64,000 nucleotides of DNA from Obscuribacter phosphatis_A (GTDB taxonomy: Bacteria; Cyanobacteriota; Vampirovibrionia; Obscuribacterales; Obscuribacteraceae): assembly GCA_017303615.1 (NCBI GenBank), contig JAFLCK010000026.1, positions 1 through 64,000 on the forward strand, in the 5' to 3' direction. Within the stretch, counting starts at the first letter, position 1; each line of letters starts with the position of its first letter. Both the position numbers and the translations under genes were made by a program. The notes below the pieces were generated by a model. That model ran no database searches. It worked only from the letters and a program-made list of their open reading frames with translations, and was not told the DNA's origin. Of the stretch, positions 8,107 through 17,760 are shown piece after piece.

Positions 8107-8538
8107 ATGACAGTGCAGGCTGGACTTAAGGCCCACACCAAGTATCTCTGGTTTGATACTAAAAAGCGTCGCGAATATATAAGAATCACCGATGAAGTGG
8201 CCAAGTTCCTGCAAGAAACCGGCATGCAAGAAGGCTTCATTCTTGTCTCTGCCATGCACATCACCGCCGGCGTTTATATCAATGACTGGGAAGGCGGATT
8301 GATTCAAGATATTGATGCTTGGCTAGAGAAACTCGCTCCGGAAGACCCTTCTTATCTGCATCATCGGACCGGTGAAGATAATGGTGATGCTCATTTGAAG
8401 CGGATTTTGATCAACCATCAGGTCACCGTTCCGGTTACTGCAGGCAAGCTTGACCTGGGGCCTTGGGAACAGATTTTTTATGCCGAGTTTGATGGACAAA
8501 GGCGCAAACGCGTCATTTTGAAAGCGTTAGGAATCTGA
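8107..8538 (+). CDS. YjbQ family protein (UPF0047)
   Basis: This protein of 143 residues covers the whole YjbQ fold. Features include FILVSAMHITAGVYINDWE, the metal/phosphate-site motif HHRTGEDNGDAHLKR, and the C-terminal LGPWEQIFYAEFDGQRRKRV. The family is conserved from bacteria to archaea. E. coli YjbQ has a weak thiamine-phosphate synthase activity that can replace ThiE, but the physiological role is unsettled. The start is set by GGGAG seven bases before ATG. It precedes glnN by about 70 bp on the same strand; no thiamine genes are near. Confidence 0.9.
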   Translation: MTVQAGLKAHTKYLWFDTKKRREYIRITDEVAKFLQETGMQEGFILVSAMHITAGVYINDWEGGLIQDIDAWLEKLAPEDPSYLHHRTGEDNGDAHLKRILINHQVTVPVTAGKLDLGPWEQIFYAEFDGQRRKRVILKALGI

Positions 8539-8607
8539 TTTTATTGAGTTTAGAAGTTGAAGATTTACAGATGTGCTGATGTGCCGACCTATTTAGGAGA
8601 TATTTAG

Positions 8608-10869
8608 ATGACAGTTAAAGATAGAGGAATGGTAATGAAACGAGGCGTTAATGCCGATAGAGGAGCAAATCTCCGTGCCGATGCTCTCAAGGCTGTGCAG
8701 AGCCGGACTCCGGTGCACACTGGCATTGATTACACTGAGACATCGGTATCTGATATTTTTGCCCAGAACGTGTTTAATCGCGCCACCATGCGTGCCGTAC
8801 TGCCCAAGAACGTATACAAGGCTGTGATTCGCTGCCTCGACCATGGCGAGCAACTCGATGCCTCAATGGCTGATATCGTCGCCAACGCCATGAAAGACTG
8901 GGCCATTTCGCGCGGCGCTACACACTTTACCCATTGGTTCCAACCCATGACCGGTTTGACTGCCGAGAAGCATGATGCCTTCTTGGTTTTCAGCGGTGAA
9001 GAAGGTCAACCTAATCTGGAATTTTCAGGCAAGCTTCTCATTCAAGGTGAGCCCGATGCGTCCAGCTTCCCGTCAGGCGGCATTCGTTCTACATTCGAAG
9101 CTCGCGGTTATACCGGTTGGGATCCCACCAGTCCAGCTTTCTTGATGGAGAGTGTGAACGGTAAGACACTTTGTATTCCAACTGTTTTCTGTTCTTATTC
9201 CGGACATGCCCTCGATAAGAAAACGCCTCTATTGCGTTCGATGGAAGCCATTTCAAAACAAGCTGTCAGACTGCTCAATCTGCTCGGTAATGATTCTAAA
9301 CGAGTCACCTGCACGGTTGGCGCTGAACAAGAATATTTCTTGATTGATGATGCTTATTATCTGGCCCGCCCCGATATCATCAATTCCGGTCGCGCCCTCT
9401 TTGGTGCTAGACCGCCCAAGGGTCAAGAAATGGAAGACCATTATTGGGGTTCAATCAAAGAGCGCGTGCTCGCCTTTATGATGGACACTGAAGCTGAACT
9501 CTATAAACTTGGCGTGCCTGTCAAAACAAGACACAACGAAGTTGCGCCGGCGCAGTTTGAAGTGGCGCCTGTATTTGAAACAAGCAATTTGGCTACCGAC
9601 CACAATATGCTGCTTATGGAAGTCTTCCGTAATACCGCTCGCAAGCATGGTTTGCGCTGTCTCTTCCACGAGAAGCCCTTCAGCGGCGTGAACGGCAGCG
9701 GTAAGCACAATAACTGGTCTATGGCTGACGAGCGCGGCAATAACCTGCTTGACCCCGGACATACACCGCAAGACAATCAACAGTTTGTGACTGTTTTGAC
9801 CGCTGTAATTCGCGCCGTAAACAAGTATGGACATCTGCTCAGAGCTTCTATCGCTTTTGCCGGTAACGATCACCGCCTAGGCGCCAACGAAGCTCCGCCA
9901 GCCATCATGAGCATCTATCTCGGTGATAAGTTGACCCAGGTTGTGGAAGCCTTGATAAGCGGTAAAAAAGAGATATCGGTGCAGTCGGGAACCTTGCAGT
10001 TCGGCGTTACCTCTTTGCCTGAGTTGCCTCGTGACGATTCGGACAGAAACAGAACCTCGCCCTTTGCCTTCACCGGCAACAAGTTCGAGTTTAGAGCCGT
10101 AGGATCTAGCCAGTCGATTGCTTGGCCCAATGCCGTGCTCAATACCATTGTTGCTGAATCACTCGATTATGTTGCTAGCGAGATCGAGAAATTGGTCAAG
10201 TCTGGCACCGATCTTGGTGTTGCCGTTGAGAAAGTTGTGCGTGAAACCCTGAGCGAGAACAAACGCATTCTCTTTAACGGTGACAACTATAGCCGTGAAT
10301 GGCATGAAGAAGCTGAAAGACGCGGCTTGCCCAATCTCAAGACCACACCCGAGGCTCTGCCTTGCCTGGTCGATAAAGAAACTTTGGCTCTCTTCAAAAA
10401 GTACGAAGTGCTTGAGAATGAAGAACTGGTCAGCCGCTATCACATCAACCTCGAGGCCTATTGCAAGACAGTAAATATCGAGTCATTGCTTACAGCAAAT
10501 ATGGCTCGAACAATGATCTTGCCAGCCGCTCTTGATTATCAGCAGAAAGTGGCTCAGACCATCGCCACCACCCGTGCTGCAGTTAATGGCGTCAATCTTT
10601 CAACTCAAGAGCATCTGCTCAAAGAGCTTTGTGAAAAGATCTGCAGTCTGCAGTCGGCTATTGATAAACTCGAATCAATGGTCAAAGAGGCTCACCATGA
10701 AGAATCAGGCGACCACGAAGCCGAGAATCTCAATCGGGCTCGTTTCTTCGAGCAGAAGGTGATACCAGCCATGAATGCAGTCAGGGCTTTTGCCGATGAG
10801 TTGGAGTTGATTGTTGATGATTCACTCTGGCCTCTGCCCAAATTCAGAGAGATGCTTTACGTCTACTAA
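8608..10869 (+). CDS. glnN: Glutamine synthetase type III
   Basis: GSIII makes glutamine from glutamate, ammonia and ATP as a large dodecamer, and is typical of cyanobacterial relatives and Bacteroidetes. At 753 residues it is slightly above the usual 700-730. Visible motifs in order are GAEQEYFLID (metal-binding Glu), NEVAPAQFEVAPVFE, the NGSGKHNNWS loop, AGNDHRLGANEAPPAI, and EFRAVGSSQS. A GSIII-specific helical C-terminal region follows. AGGAG precedes ATG 8608 by nine bases. A strong terminator follows at 10937, so the unit is yjbQ-like gene plus glnN or glnN alone. No PII or NtcA-type site was recognised upstream. Confidence 0.96.
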   Translation: MTVKDRGMVMKRGVNADRGANLRADALKAVQSRTPVHTGIDYTETSVSDIFAQNVFNRATMRAVLPKNVYKAVIRCLDHGEQLDASMADIVANAMKDWAISRGATHFTHWFQPMTGLTAEKHDAFLVFSGEEGQPNLEFSGKLLIQGEPDASSFPSGGIRSTFEARGYTGWDPTSPAFLMESVNGKTLCIPTVFCSYSGHALDKKTPLLRSMEAISKQAVRLLNLLGNDSKRVTCTVGAEQEYFLIDDAYYLARPDIINSGRALFGARPPKGQEMEDHYWGSIKERVLAFMMDTEAELYKLGVPVKTRHNEVAPAQFEVAPVFETSNLATDHNMLLMEVFRNTARKHGLRCLFHEKPFSGVNGSGKHNNWSMADERGNNLLDPGHTPQDNQQFVTVLTAVIRAVNKYGHLLRASIAFAGNDHRLGANEAPPAIMSIYLGDKLTQVVEALISGKKEISVQSGTLQFGVTSLPELPRDDSDRNRTSPFAFTGNKFEFRAVGSSQSIAWPNAVLNTIVAESLDYVASEIEKLVKSGTDLGVAVEKVVRETLSENKRILFNGDNYSREWHEEAERRGLPNLKTTPEALPCLVDKETLALFKKYEVLENEELVSRYHINLEAYCKTVNIESLLTANMARTMILPAALDYQQKVAQTIATTRAAVNGVNLSTQEHLLKELCEKICSLQSAIDKLESMVKEAHHEESGDHEAENLNRARFFEQKVIPAMNAVRAFADELELIVDDSLWPLPKFREMLYVY

Positions 10870-10936
10870 GCAAGAGTTCAAGGAACTCTAGATAAGTAGG
10901 TTCAAGCCAACTACGCTATAGCAATCTATGCTCTAG

Positions 10937-10970
10937 AAGGAAGAGGGGTATTGCTCCTCTTCCTTTCTTT
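10937..10970 (+). terminator. Rho-independent terminator after glnN
   Basis: A perfect 10-bp stem (AAGGAAGAGG with CCTCTTCCTT) with a 9-nt loop is followed by TCTTTG and the T-rich microsatellite. It lies about 70 bases after the glnN stop. Confidence 0.85.
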
Positions 10971-11027
10971 GTTTGTTTGTTTGTTTGTTTGTCTGTTTGT
11001 TTGTTTCTTTCTTTCTTTCTTTCTTTC
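10964..11027. repeat. (TTTG)n-(TTTC)n microsatellite
   Basis: About nine TTTG units, one changed to TCTG, run into about six TTTC units. They lie between the glnN terminator and the kinase gene. Simple repeats of this length are uncommon in bacteria and may vary by slippage. They are about 140 bp before the kinase start, so an effect on its expression is possible but not shown. The rest of 10870-11166 holds no gene. Confidence 0.95.
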
Positions 11028-11166
11028 AAAAATTCGTCAACCTTCCAGCTCTCAAGGCTTTTGAGTCTTTGAGCGTCTTATAAAATCGTGGGGACTTTCT
11101 GATAAGCACTGCCTGTGGTATCGTGTCTTTAAGATAGATTCTTGGGGCTAGTGACAAAGCAGGCTA

Positions 11167-14100
11167 ATGACTGATAATTTGCAGACCGGCGGCAGCTCTG
11201 GTTCAGAGCAGTTAGGGGGACAACCCCTTAAGGCTGTTGATGCTGTTGAGCAGTCTCTGGATGGTTTGGATTCTCCGAAGAACTCGGCTCAATTAAGGTC
11301 AAGCCAGGCAGGATTATTTAAGCCCGAGCCTCAGTCCCAGATTCAGAATGAAAACTCGGCGCCTGAGCAGAATGCACTTGTACCGGCTATACCGGAAGGT
11401 TTTGTATTGCCTCCGCCGGCTCCGAGACCTCCTGCTTTAGCCAAAGCTCGATCAGATATAGCTAAATCTCAAACTGGGCTAGCTAAACGACAATCTGGTT
11501 CGCCCGATGCTGCAAATCTTTTTTCCGAAGCCGGCGATGCCTGTGCTGTAAAGCTTTCTGATGCCGATGCTGAAAAGATGGGTATATCAAAAGAAGTTTC
11601 TGTTGATAGTCCGGGAGGGAGTTCTTTAGTGGGGGCTGCCGGTAGTTCAGTAGAGAGTTTTGTCTCACCTCGGCAGAAAGTCAGCACTGTTAAGCAAACG
11701 GCGCTGGAGCCGCCATCATCCAGCTCTGGACGGGTCTATTTGGCGGGACAGGCTTTGCCCTCTCCTGAACTGCCCGAAGTCGACAAAACTTTTGTTTCGA
11801 TCGAAATCAATCTTGGCAATTTGGAAACCAGCCGTATGGGGAACCTCTCTGATAGCGTCGATTCTCATGAGAAGCTCTCTCCCTCCGGAGAGAGAGTGCC
11901 TGCTTCGCCGGGCGCCATCGCCGGTCCTAGCCAGGATGAGCCGGACGAACTAGTCGGTACCAACTATCTTGGAAAATACGATTTGCTAGGGGTCCTAGGC
12001 GCCGGCGGTATGGGCGTCATCTATCAAGCGCGCCAGGTCTTTCTTGATCGAATCGTCGCCATCAAGATGATGAAGAACAAGTTTGCCTCGCCCAAAGCAC
12101 GCTTGCGTTTTCACCAAGAAGCTAAAGCCGCAGCTTCTCTTGATCATCCAGGCATAGTTGCTATCAATGACTTTGGTATCGATAGCGAAGAACGCCCCTA
12201 TATGGTCATGGAGTACGTAGAAGGTCTTACGCTTGCCGACTTGGTCAAGAATTCTCAGGGCTCGGTGCTTAAGGTAGAAGAAGCCTTGCCGATTTTTATC
12301 TCTATGCTTGAGCCTCTGGCACTAGCACATAGCCATGGCGTCGTGCACCGCGACATCAAGCCAAGCAACGTTATGCTGGCGGTCAAGCCGACCGGAGGGG
12401 TGCAGGTCAAATTACTCGACTTTGGCATCGCCAAGCTGCGTGATATCGACGACAATACCATTCAAGATTTGACTCGTACCGGTGAGGCTCTCGGTACGCC
12501 GCTCTATATGAGCCCCGAACAAATTCGCAGCGTTAGAGTCGATAACCGTTCTGATCTCTATTCTTTTGGCTGTGTTATGTACATGTGCTTGACTGGGGCA
12601 CCGCCTTTTGTGGGCGAAAACAAGCTTGTCACCATGGACAAGCATCTTTCCGAGAAACCCTTGAGCTTGCGTGAGGCTTCTCTTGGTCTCAACTTTCCTG
12701 CCGAGTTGGAAGCTTGTGTTTTGCGCTGCATGGCTAAAGAACCTGAGGACCGCTATCAGTCAGCACAGGAATTAAGGCAGGATTTGATTGCCATAGCCTG
12801 CCAACTCGGGGTGATGACTTTGCCACCGGGAGTGGTGGCGCCGCGATTGGGCGAGCAAGTCTCGATACAGATTAGCCAGCTCACTTCACCGCCGCTTTCT
12901 ACGGCTCTTTCGCAGATGGTTACTGAGCTTACATCTATATCTTTGGCAGGGCTTGATTTCGATCCGGTCCCCCAATCAAAAAGTGTTACCGGGCAGTACT
13001 ATTCCGAACCCTCTATTTATTTGCCGGTGCCGGCTTCTCAAGCCCTAAATCAAAACCTAAATCAAACCCATGGATCTCGCTTACCGGCGCCGGTCGAGGG
13101 GGGCTATGGACGCTACGCCGAGCAAGTTGGTTCAGTGCAGTCTGTATCGGGGCAGGCGGGCTCCAGATCTGACGATGATGTAGTCGAGGTGGCTCTGGTC
13201 AAGACAAATAGAACCGGTCTGGTTCTGATTGTTGCGGCAGCGGCAATATTTTGTCTGGTCGGATTGGCTGCGGTTATCTTCTTAGTGCAGCATTTTTCTA
13301 GTCCTCAACCTAGTGCCAAAAGCATCGAGCCTGCGCCGGCGCCTGTGGTTAAGCGGGTCATCGATATCGACAGCGAAAAGGCCATAGAAGACCATACCGC
13401 CGATGACGATATTGCCTTCAAGATTAAACGTAATCCTAATCTGACGTACCTTCGCATGAAGGATAAGGTGACCGATCGCGGACTCTCTTACCTTTCCAAG
13501 AGCGCCATGCTCAGTCAACTTTTCTTGGTAGACTCTGAATTCAGTCCGTCTGGGCTCGCCAGCGTCCCTAGCGCTAGTCTCTCTATGCTTAGCCTGAAGA
13601 ATTGCAACATCGATGATTCTTATACCAAGGTGCTCGCCGGCTTCAAGAATCTGAAGAGTTTGTATTTGTTTGATAATCCAGGATTTTCAGACGCCAGTGT
13701 CGAGCCCCTTACCAAGCTTGAGTTTATTGAAGGTTTGGACTATTCGGGAACTGGTGTCAGTGGAAAGAGTCTAAAGTACTTTGTTCGCTATAAGAAGTTG
13801 TGGGCTTTGCAGTTGACCCGCTTGAAGCTCGATGACGAATCGATTGCAGACCTGGCTAAATGTCGTTTGCTGCGCATTCTGGGAATGGCTCGCTCCGGTT
13901 TGACCGACAAGTCGGCTCAGTCATTTTCGAAGCTTTCTGGATTGCCTTCGCTAGCTAATCTAAATCTGGCTGGTAATGAGCTCGGGGATAGCGTAGTCGA
14001 AGTTCTTTCTAAGTATCCTAGCCTTAGTACCCTAGACCTTTCAGAGACAAAGGTTAGTGCCAGAGGGTTGGCAAAACTGGTCGGCTTGTCTAGTTTGAAA

Positions 14101-14214
14101 GCATTGCATCTTTATGGCTGCAGGCTTTCCCCTGCCGAGATTGAGTCTTTCAGAAAGGCTCGGCCTGATGTCCGGGTTACTGAACAGCCAGTGCCGGTCA
14201 GCTCAGATTTCTGA
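11167..14214 (+). CDS. Transmembrane Ser/Thr protein kinase with extracytoplasmic leucine-rich repeats
   Basis: A protein of 1015 residues in four parts. Residues 1-265 are disordered and Ser/Pro/Ala-rich. A Hanks-type kinase spans about 268-540: glycine loop LGAGGMGVIY, Lys300 in VAIK, catalytic HRDIKPSN (His394-Asp396), DFG at Asp418, and GTPLYMSPEQ. All key residues are present, and the HRD Arg implies activation-loop control. Residues 540-675 are a low-complexity juxtamembrane region. One membrane helix lies at about 682-708 (LVLIVAAAAIFCLVGLAAVIF). The C-terminal 260 residues are leucine-rich repeats of the RNI-like kind (for example LKSLYLFDNPGFSDASVEPL), placed outside the membrane as a likely sensor. 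Downstream comes a c-di-GMP enzyme gene on the same strand, but a 170-bp gap argues for separate transcription. Confidence 0.93.
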   Translation: MTDNLQTGGSSGSEQLGGQPLKAVDAVEQSLDGLDSPKNSAQLRSSQAGLFKPEPQSQIQNENSAPEQNALVPAIPEGFVLPPPAPRPPALAKARSDIAKSQTGLAKRQSGSPDAANLFSEAGDACAVKLSDADAEKMGISKEVSVDSPGGSSLVGAAGSSVESFVSPRQKVSTVKQTALEPPSSSSGRVYLAGQALPSPELPEVDKTFVSIEINLGNLETSRMGNLSDSVDSHEKLSPSGERVPASPGAIAGPSQDEPDELVGTNYLGKYDLLGVLGAGGMGVIYQARQVFLDRIVAIKMMKNKFASPKARLRFHQEAKAAASLDHPGIVAINDFGIDSEERPYMVMEYVEGLTLADLVKNSQGSVLKVEEALPIFISMLEPLALAHSHGVVHRDIKPSNVMLAVKPTGGVQVKLLDFGIAKLRDIDDNTIQDLTRTGEALGTPLYMSPEQIRSVRVDNRSDLYSFGCVMYMCLTGAPPFVGENKLVTMDKHLSEKPLSLREASLGLNFPAELEACVLRCMAKEPEDRYQSAQELRQDLIAIACQLGVMTLPPGVVAPRLGEQVSIQISQLTSPPLSTALSQMVTELTSISLAGLDFDPVPQSKSVTGQYYSEPSIYLPVPASQALNQNLNQTHGSRLPAPVEGGYGRYAEQVGSVQSVSGQAGSRSDDDVVEVALVKTNRTGLVLIVAAAAIFCLVGLAAVIFLVQHFSSPQPSAKSIEPAPAPVVKRVIDIDSEKAIEDHTADDDIAFKIKRNPNLTYLRMKDKVTDRGLSYLSKSAMLSQLFLVDSEFSPSGLASVPSASLSMLSLKNCNIDDSYTKVLAGFKNLKSLYLFDNPGFSDASVEPLTKLEFIEGLDYSGTGVSGKSLKYFVRYKKLWALQLTRLKLDDESIADLAKCRLLRILGMARSGLTDKSAQSFSKLSGLPSLANLNLAGNELGDSVVEVLSKYPSLSTLDLSETKVSARGLAKLVGLSSLKALHLYGCRLSPAEIESFRKARPDVRVTEQPVPVSSDF

Positions 14215-14386
14215 AGCCAATGCCGCTCGCTTAAGTTTCTAAAAGCCTGCAGAGGCAACTGTAGCCGAAACGATTAGTTCTTATCAAATCTGTGTATGAA
14301 TTAGGTGGTTTCACGGTTTTGCATTTATCAGCCGCTAGCTTGCCGCAGGAGACTTCTCGATACCCGAGAAGGGCACAAACATTCAG

Positions 14387-16669
14387 ATGGGAAATTCCGC
14401 CGAAAAGAAGACCTTAGTATGCCTGGCAGTCGCCTTCTTCTTCTTGGCGATTTCTACTCTTTTATCTATGATGGGCTTTGGTCAGTACCACGGCGACCAT
14501 TGGCTCGAGACAAGACAGACTGCCGTGAAGGAGCTTCAGACCCTGGGCAATGCCTATTCTATGGTTTTGCTCAATAGCCAGCGTTATGTAGCCAGCGGTG
14601 AAGTTCAACACTTAACGCTCTATAAGCAGGCTGTGGATGAGCTGAAGTTGCATCTGACCGCCATTCAGTCTCTGGAGAATGGTCAATACGGACGCAGCGA
14701 GAGGGTTAGGCGTCTATCAAACGAAATTGCCATCAGCTTGGGCGAGATCGAACTTGATGTGAAACTGCGCCTTGAGAACAAGCCCAACAGAGGCAGCACT
14801 CTTTTGCTCACCAACCGCGAAGTGACCGAAAGCGAACAGATTTTCAAAAGAATCGTCAATATGGAGAGGGAAGAAGCCAGTGCTGTGCAAGCTTTTTACT
14901 CTGGCGATGTGAAAGCACGAGGCAATAGTTTGCCATTGATTTCCTTTGTCTTCGCCTGCTTCAGCTTCGTTTTCGCTCTGGTCGAACTCTTGGGCGAGAG
15001 GCGCAATCTAGACTTCGAAGAGGACTCTAGTTCATTGGCTGGCGCAGGGAATGGTTCCAGCGCCGAAGGTGGTCATGCCTCACTCGCAGGCGCCGGCAGC
15101 GGCAGTCTCCTATCTAATGCAGGTGGCTCGAACGGTCTCAATCTTTCTGGTTCTTCTGGCTCTCTTGGCGGCGCAGATGCTGGCGTCGCCTCGTTAGTTG
15201 GTCATGGTTCTAATAACGGCAACGGTTCAAAAGCTTCGGGTAATGGGGCTGCGCCGTATCGAAATGGTCGTCTCGACATCAATTCGGAGGATATAACCAG
15301 TCTAAGACGAGATTTGGCTAGTGCTCTTTCTCAACTCGAGAAACTTGCCAGTGCCGACTATCTCACCGATGTTCTTAATGTCAGAGGACTCGAGCAAGTT
15401 CTGCGCATAGAAGAGAACCGAGCCGGTCGTTCGGGCGAAGCTCTCATCGCTATGCTCATTAACCTCGATAATCTCAAGAAAGTGAACGAAGGTCTTGGTC
15501 ACACCACTGGCGATGTCATTCTCAAGGAGACCGCCAAGCGAGTTCTGGCTATCTTGCGTCCTACAGATCATGTGGCTAGAGTCGGCGGCGACGAGTTTTT
15601 GGTTCTTCTGCCTGATACCAATATGGCTTATGGCATGCGCGTCGCTGAGAGAATCCGCTGCGAGATATCAGATAATCCCATGAAGAGTACAGATGATCAG
15701 GTCTCTGTTACTGCCTCTATTGGGGTGGTCAGTCTGCCCGCTCGCATCGCTTCTGTGCAAGAAGCCGTAAATCTGACACGTAGCGCGCTCAGACGCAGCA
15801 AAGAAGCCGGCAAGAATCGCGTCACCGTCAGCGAAGAGTCTTCGTCCCAAGCCGAGAAGGTTCGCGGACGCTCGATAACTCAGCGCGATATTGTCGAGCA
15901 GCTTCTCGATGTCAGAGAGTTTCGCACGGTCTATCAGCCGATTATCCGTCTGGCCGACGAAGGGACAGATGGTTACGAGGTACTCAGCCGCGGTCCCGAT
16001 GGTGCCTTCGAAAGTCCATCTGATTTCTTTCGTATCTGTGTCGAAAACAATATTCTCACCACTGTTGACTTGCAATGTCTGCGTCTTTGTTTATCCAATA
16101 TCCCGAACGTCATATTGCCTGCAGTTTCTCACAGCAATGGCGACACTTCAGGCAAGGCACTTAACGCGAAGCAAACGCGCTTCCATATCAACCTTTTCCC
16201 ATCCACACTTCTTGAAACCCCTGTAGATAAGCTGCTCGACCTATTTCCTAAAGATAGACCTGACATTCGTTTTTGTATCGAGATTTCAGAACAAGAATTC
16301 ATTAGTGAACCAGCTTATCTGAGAGAGCACGTTTCGGCGCTCAAGAACGCCGGAGTACTTGTCGCAGTGGATGATGTTGGCTTTGGACGCAGTTCTCTGG
16401 AGACGCTAATCTTGCTTGAGCCCGATTTAGTAAAGGTTGATCGCAAGTATGTGGCTGGCTTGTCGACAGAACCGGCTAAGGCACGCCTACTCAGAAGACT
16501 GGCAAATGTGGCGAAGAGCTTAGGCGCCCAGATAATCGCAGAAGGGATAGAAGACCGTGCTGACTTGCCGGTCCTCATCGAAATGGGTATCGACTATGGT
16601 CAGGGCTTCCTCTGGGGTGAACTGCTCAAAGCTCTTCCTGATTCAGCCTCAGGTTCCTTGGTTCGTTAG
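14387..16669 (+). CDS. Membrane-anchored GGDEF-EAL protein (c-di-GMP synthesis/turnover)
   Basis: A protein of 760 residues. Two membrane helices, near residues 8-28 and 185-205, flank a periplasmic helical sensor of about 150 residues resembling four-helix-bundle sensors. A Gly/Ser/Asn-rich linker spans about 210-300. The GGDEF domain is intact (RVGGDEFLVL, about residue 400), with an inhibitory-site RxxD (RPTD) five residues before it. The EAL domain starts as EVLSR (Glu531) and keeps INLFP, EISEQEF, DDVGFGRSSLE, VKVDR, AEGIED and GQGFLWG. The diguanylate cyclase is probably active and the phosphodiesterase likely active; which dominates cannot be read from sequence. No good ribosome site was found, so the start is less certain. 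Confidence 0.93.
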   Translation: MGNSAEKKTLVCLAVAFFFLAISTLLSMMGFGQYHGDHWLETRQTAVKELQTLGNAYSMVLLNSQRYVASGEVQHLTLYKQAVDELKLHLTAIQSLENGQYGRSERVRRLSNEIAISLGEIELDVKLRLENKPNRGSTLLLTNREVTESEQIFKRIVNMEREEASAVQAFYSGDVKARGNSLPLISFVFACFSFVFALVELLGERRNLDFEEDSSSLAGAGNGSSAEGGHASLAGAGSGSLLSNAGGSNGLNLSGSSGSLGGADAGVASLVGHGSNNGNGSKASGNGAAPYRNGRLDINSEDITSLRRDLASALSQLEKLASADYLTDVLNVRGLEQVLRIEENRAGRSGEALIAMLINLDNLKKVNEGLGHTTGDVILKETAKRVLAILRPTDHVARVGGDEFLVLLPDTNMAYGMRVAERIRCEISDNPMKSTDDQVSVTASIGVVSLPARIASVQEAVNLTRSALRRSKEAGKNRVTVSEESSSQAEKVRGRSITQRDIVEQLLDVREFRTVYQPIIRLADEGTDGYEVLSRGPDGAFESPSDFFRICVENNILTTVDLQCLRLCLSNIPNVILPAVSHSNGDTSGKALNAKQTRFHINLFPSTLLETPVDKLLDLFPKDRPDIRFCIEISEQEFISEPAYLREHVSALKNAGVLVAVDDVGFGRSSLETLILLEPDLVKVDRKYVAGLSTEPAKARLLRRLANVAKSLGAQIIAEGIEDRADLPVLIEMGIDYGQGFLWGELLKALPDSASGSLVR

Positions 16670-16846
16670 TCTTTGGTATGCGTAAGTTTTCTAGGTGCCT
16701 TGTGGTTTTTTGATACGTAGTTTTGGGGGGATACTTTGATACCTTGTTTTTTGAAGCGGTAGTTTGTTTGACATGGTTCTGTATCGGATGCATCTTGAGA
16801 TAATTCATATTGATAGAAATCATCCTAATTGGAGACAGCTTGTTCC

Positions 16847-17755
16847 ATGACCAATAGTCCTATTCCTAGAACTGATACACCGCCAAAGATACCAGCTAGA
16901 TTCTCCATCGAGCAGTGTTTACTGGAAGGGTGGCGCGGAATGATCAATTCATTCTTGCCATTCTTTGCCGTCCTTTGCATTTACTGGCTATGTACAGCTT
17001 TGATGGCTTTACCGGGGTTGGCTATTTTTGCTGCTCAGTTGGTTAAGTACACAATTCCTTGGTACCTGTATGGATTCCTTATCTTCGCTCAGTTGATTTC
17101 AGGTTTCATTTTTGCGCCGATCTTGCAGATGGGTCTCCTTCGTGTTTCGCTGAGAGTCTTAGAAGGAGAGACTCCAACCCCTGCCGATTTGTCCAAGTGC
17201 TGGCGTTACTTTTGGCAGTTTTTGGTGGCAAGTTTCATCATGCGCACCATTCGTCTACCAGCATATCTTTGCTTCATCTTTCCCGGAATCTGGATAGATT
17301 TGTCATTTCGCTTTTATGAGTACTTTATTGTCGATCGCGGGATGGGTCCTATAGAGTCCTTTCGAGCGAGCAATGAAGTAACCAAGGGGCAGATGGTTAG
17401 GGTATTGCTGACAGAATTGATATTGTTAGTTGTCACCGCTCTTGGTGGCTTGGTCTTTTTGATTGGTGCTGTGCCTGCTTATATGATTGTTAGTTTGGCG
17501 AGAGCTAGTATGTATAGGCAAATTTTAAAGAATTCTCTTCTCGAGCAGGCAAAGCTACTTGATGAAGAGTTGGAAGTCAAGGCTTTTGATGAGAAACTTA
17601 GAATGCGCTCTCCGAAGCCTCTTTCTGAGTCAGGAGTCTTTGGGACCTTAAAGTCCGTTGAAGGTGAGAGCGAAGGTGCCAGTATAAGTGATAATGGTAT
17701 TAGTATTAATGTTGCAGAGAATTCGAAAGAGAAAGACACTCTCGAAAGGAACTGA
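16847..17755 (+). CDS. Polytopic membrane protein, possibly DUF975/GDPD-membrane-domain-like
   Basis: A protein of 302 residues from ATG 16847, with GGAG about 12 bases upstream; an in-frame TTG at 16829 is less likely. After a short cytoplasmic N-terminus there are about five or six membrane helices between residues 30 and 225, for example FFAVLCIYWLCTALMALPGLAIF and ILLVVTALGGLVFLIGAVPAYMI. The amphipathic inter-helix segments and the FRFYEYFIVDRGMGPIESFRAS block are typical of the integral-membrane families near DUF975. That block is followed by ASNEVTKGQ. The last 70 residues are charged and cytoplasmic. It is followed after 5 bp by a secreted protein, so the two are probably co-transcribed. 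Function unknown. Confidence 0.65.
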   Translation: MTNSPIPRTDTPPKIPARFSIEQCLLEGWRGMINSFLPFFAVLCIYWLCTALMALPGLAIFAAQLVKYTIPWYLYGFLIFAQLISGFIFAPILQMGLLRVSLRVLEGETPTPADLSKCWRYFWQFLVASFIMRTIRLPAYLCFIFPGIWIDLSFRFYEYFIVDRGMGPIESFRASNEVTKGQMVRVLLTELILLVVTALGGLVFLIGAVPAYMIVSLARASMYRQILKNSLLEQAKLLDEELEVKAFDEKLRMRSPKPLSESGVFGTLKSVEGESEGASISDNGISINVAENSKEKDTLERN

Positions 17756-17760
17756 TTGCG

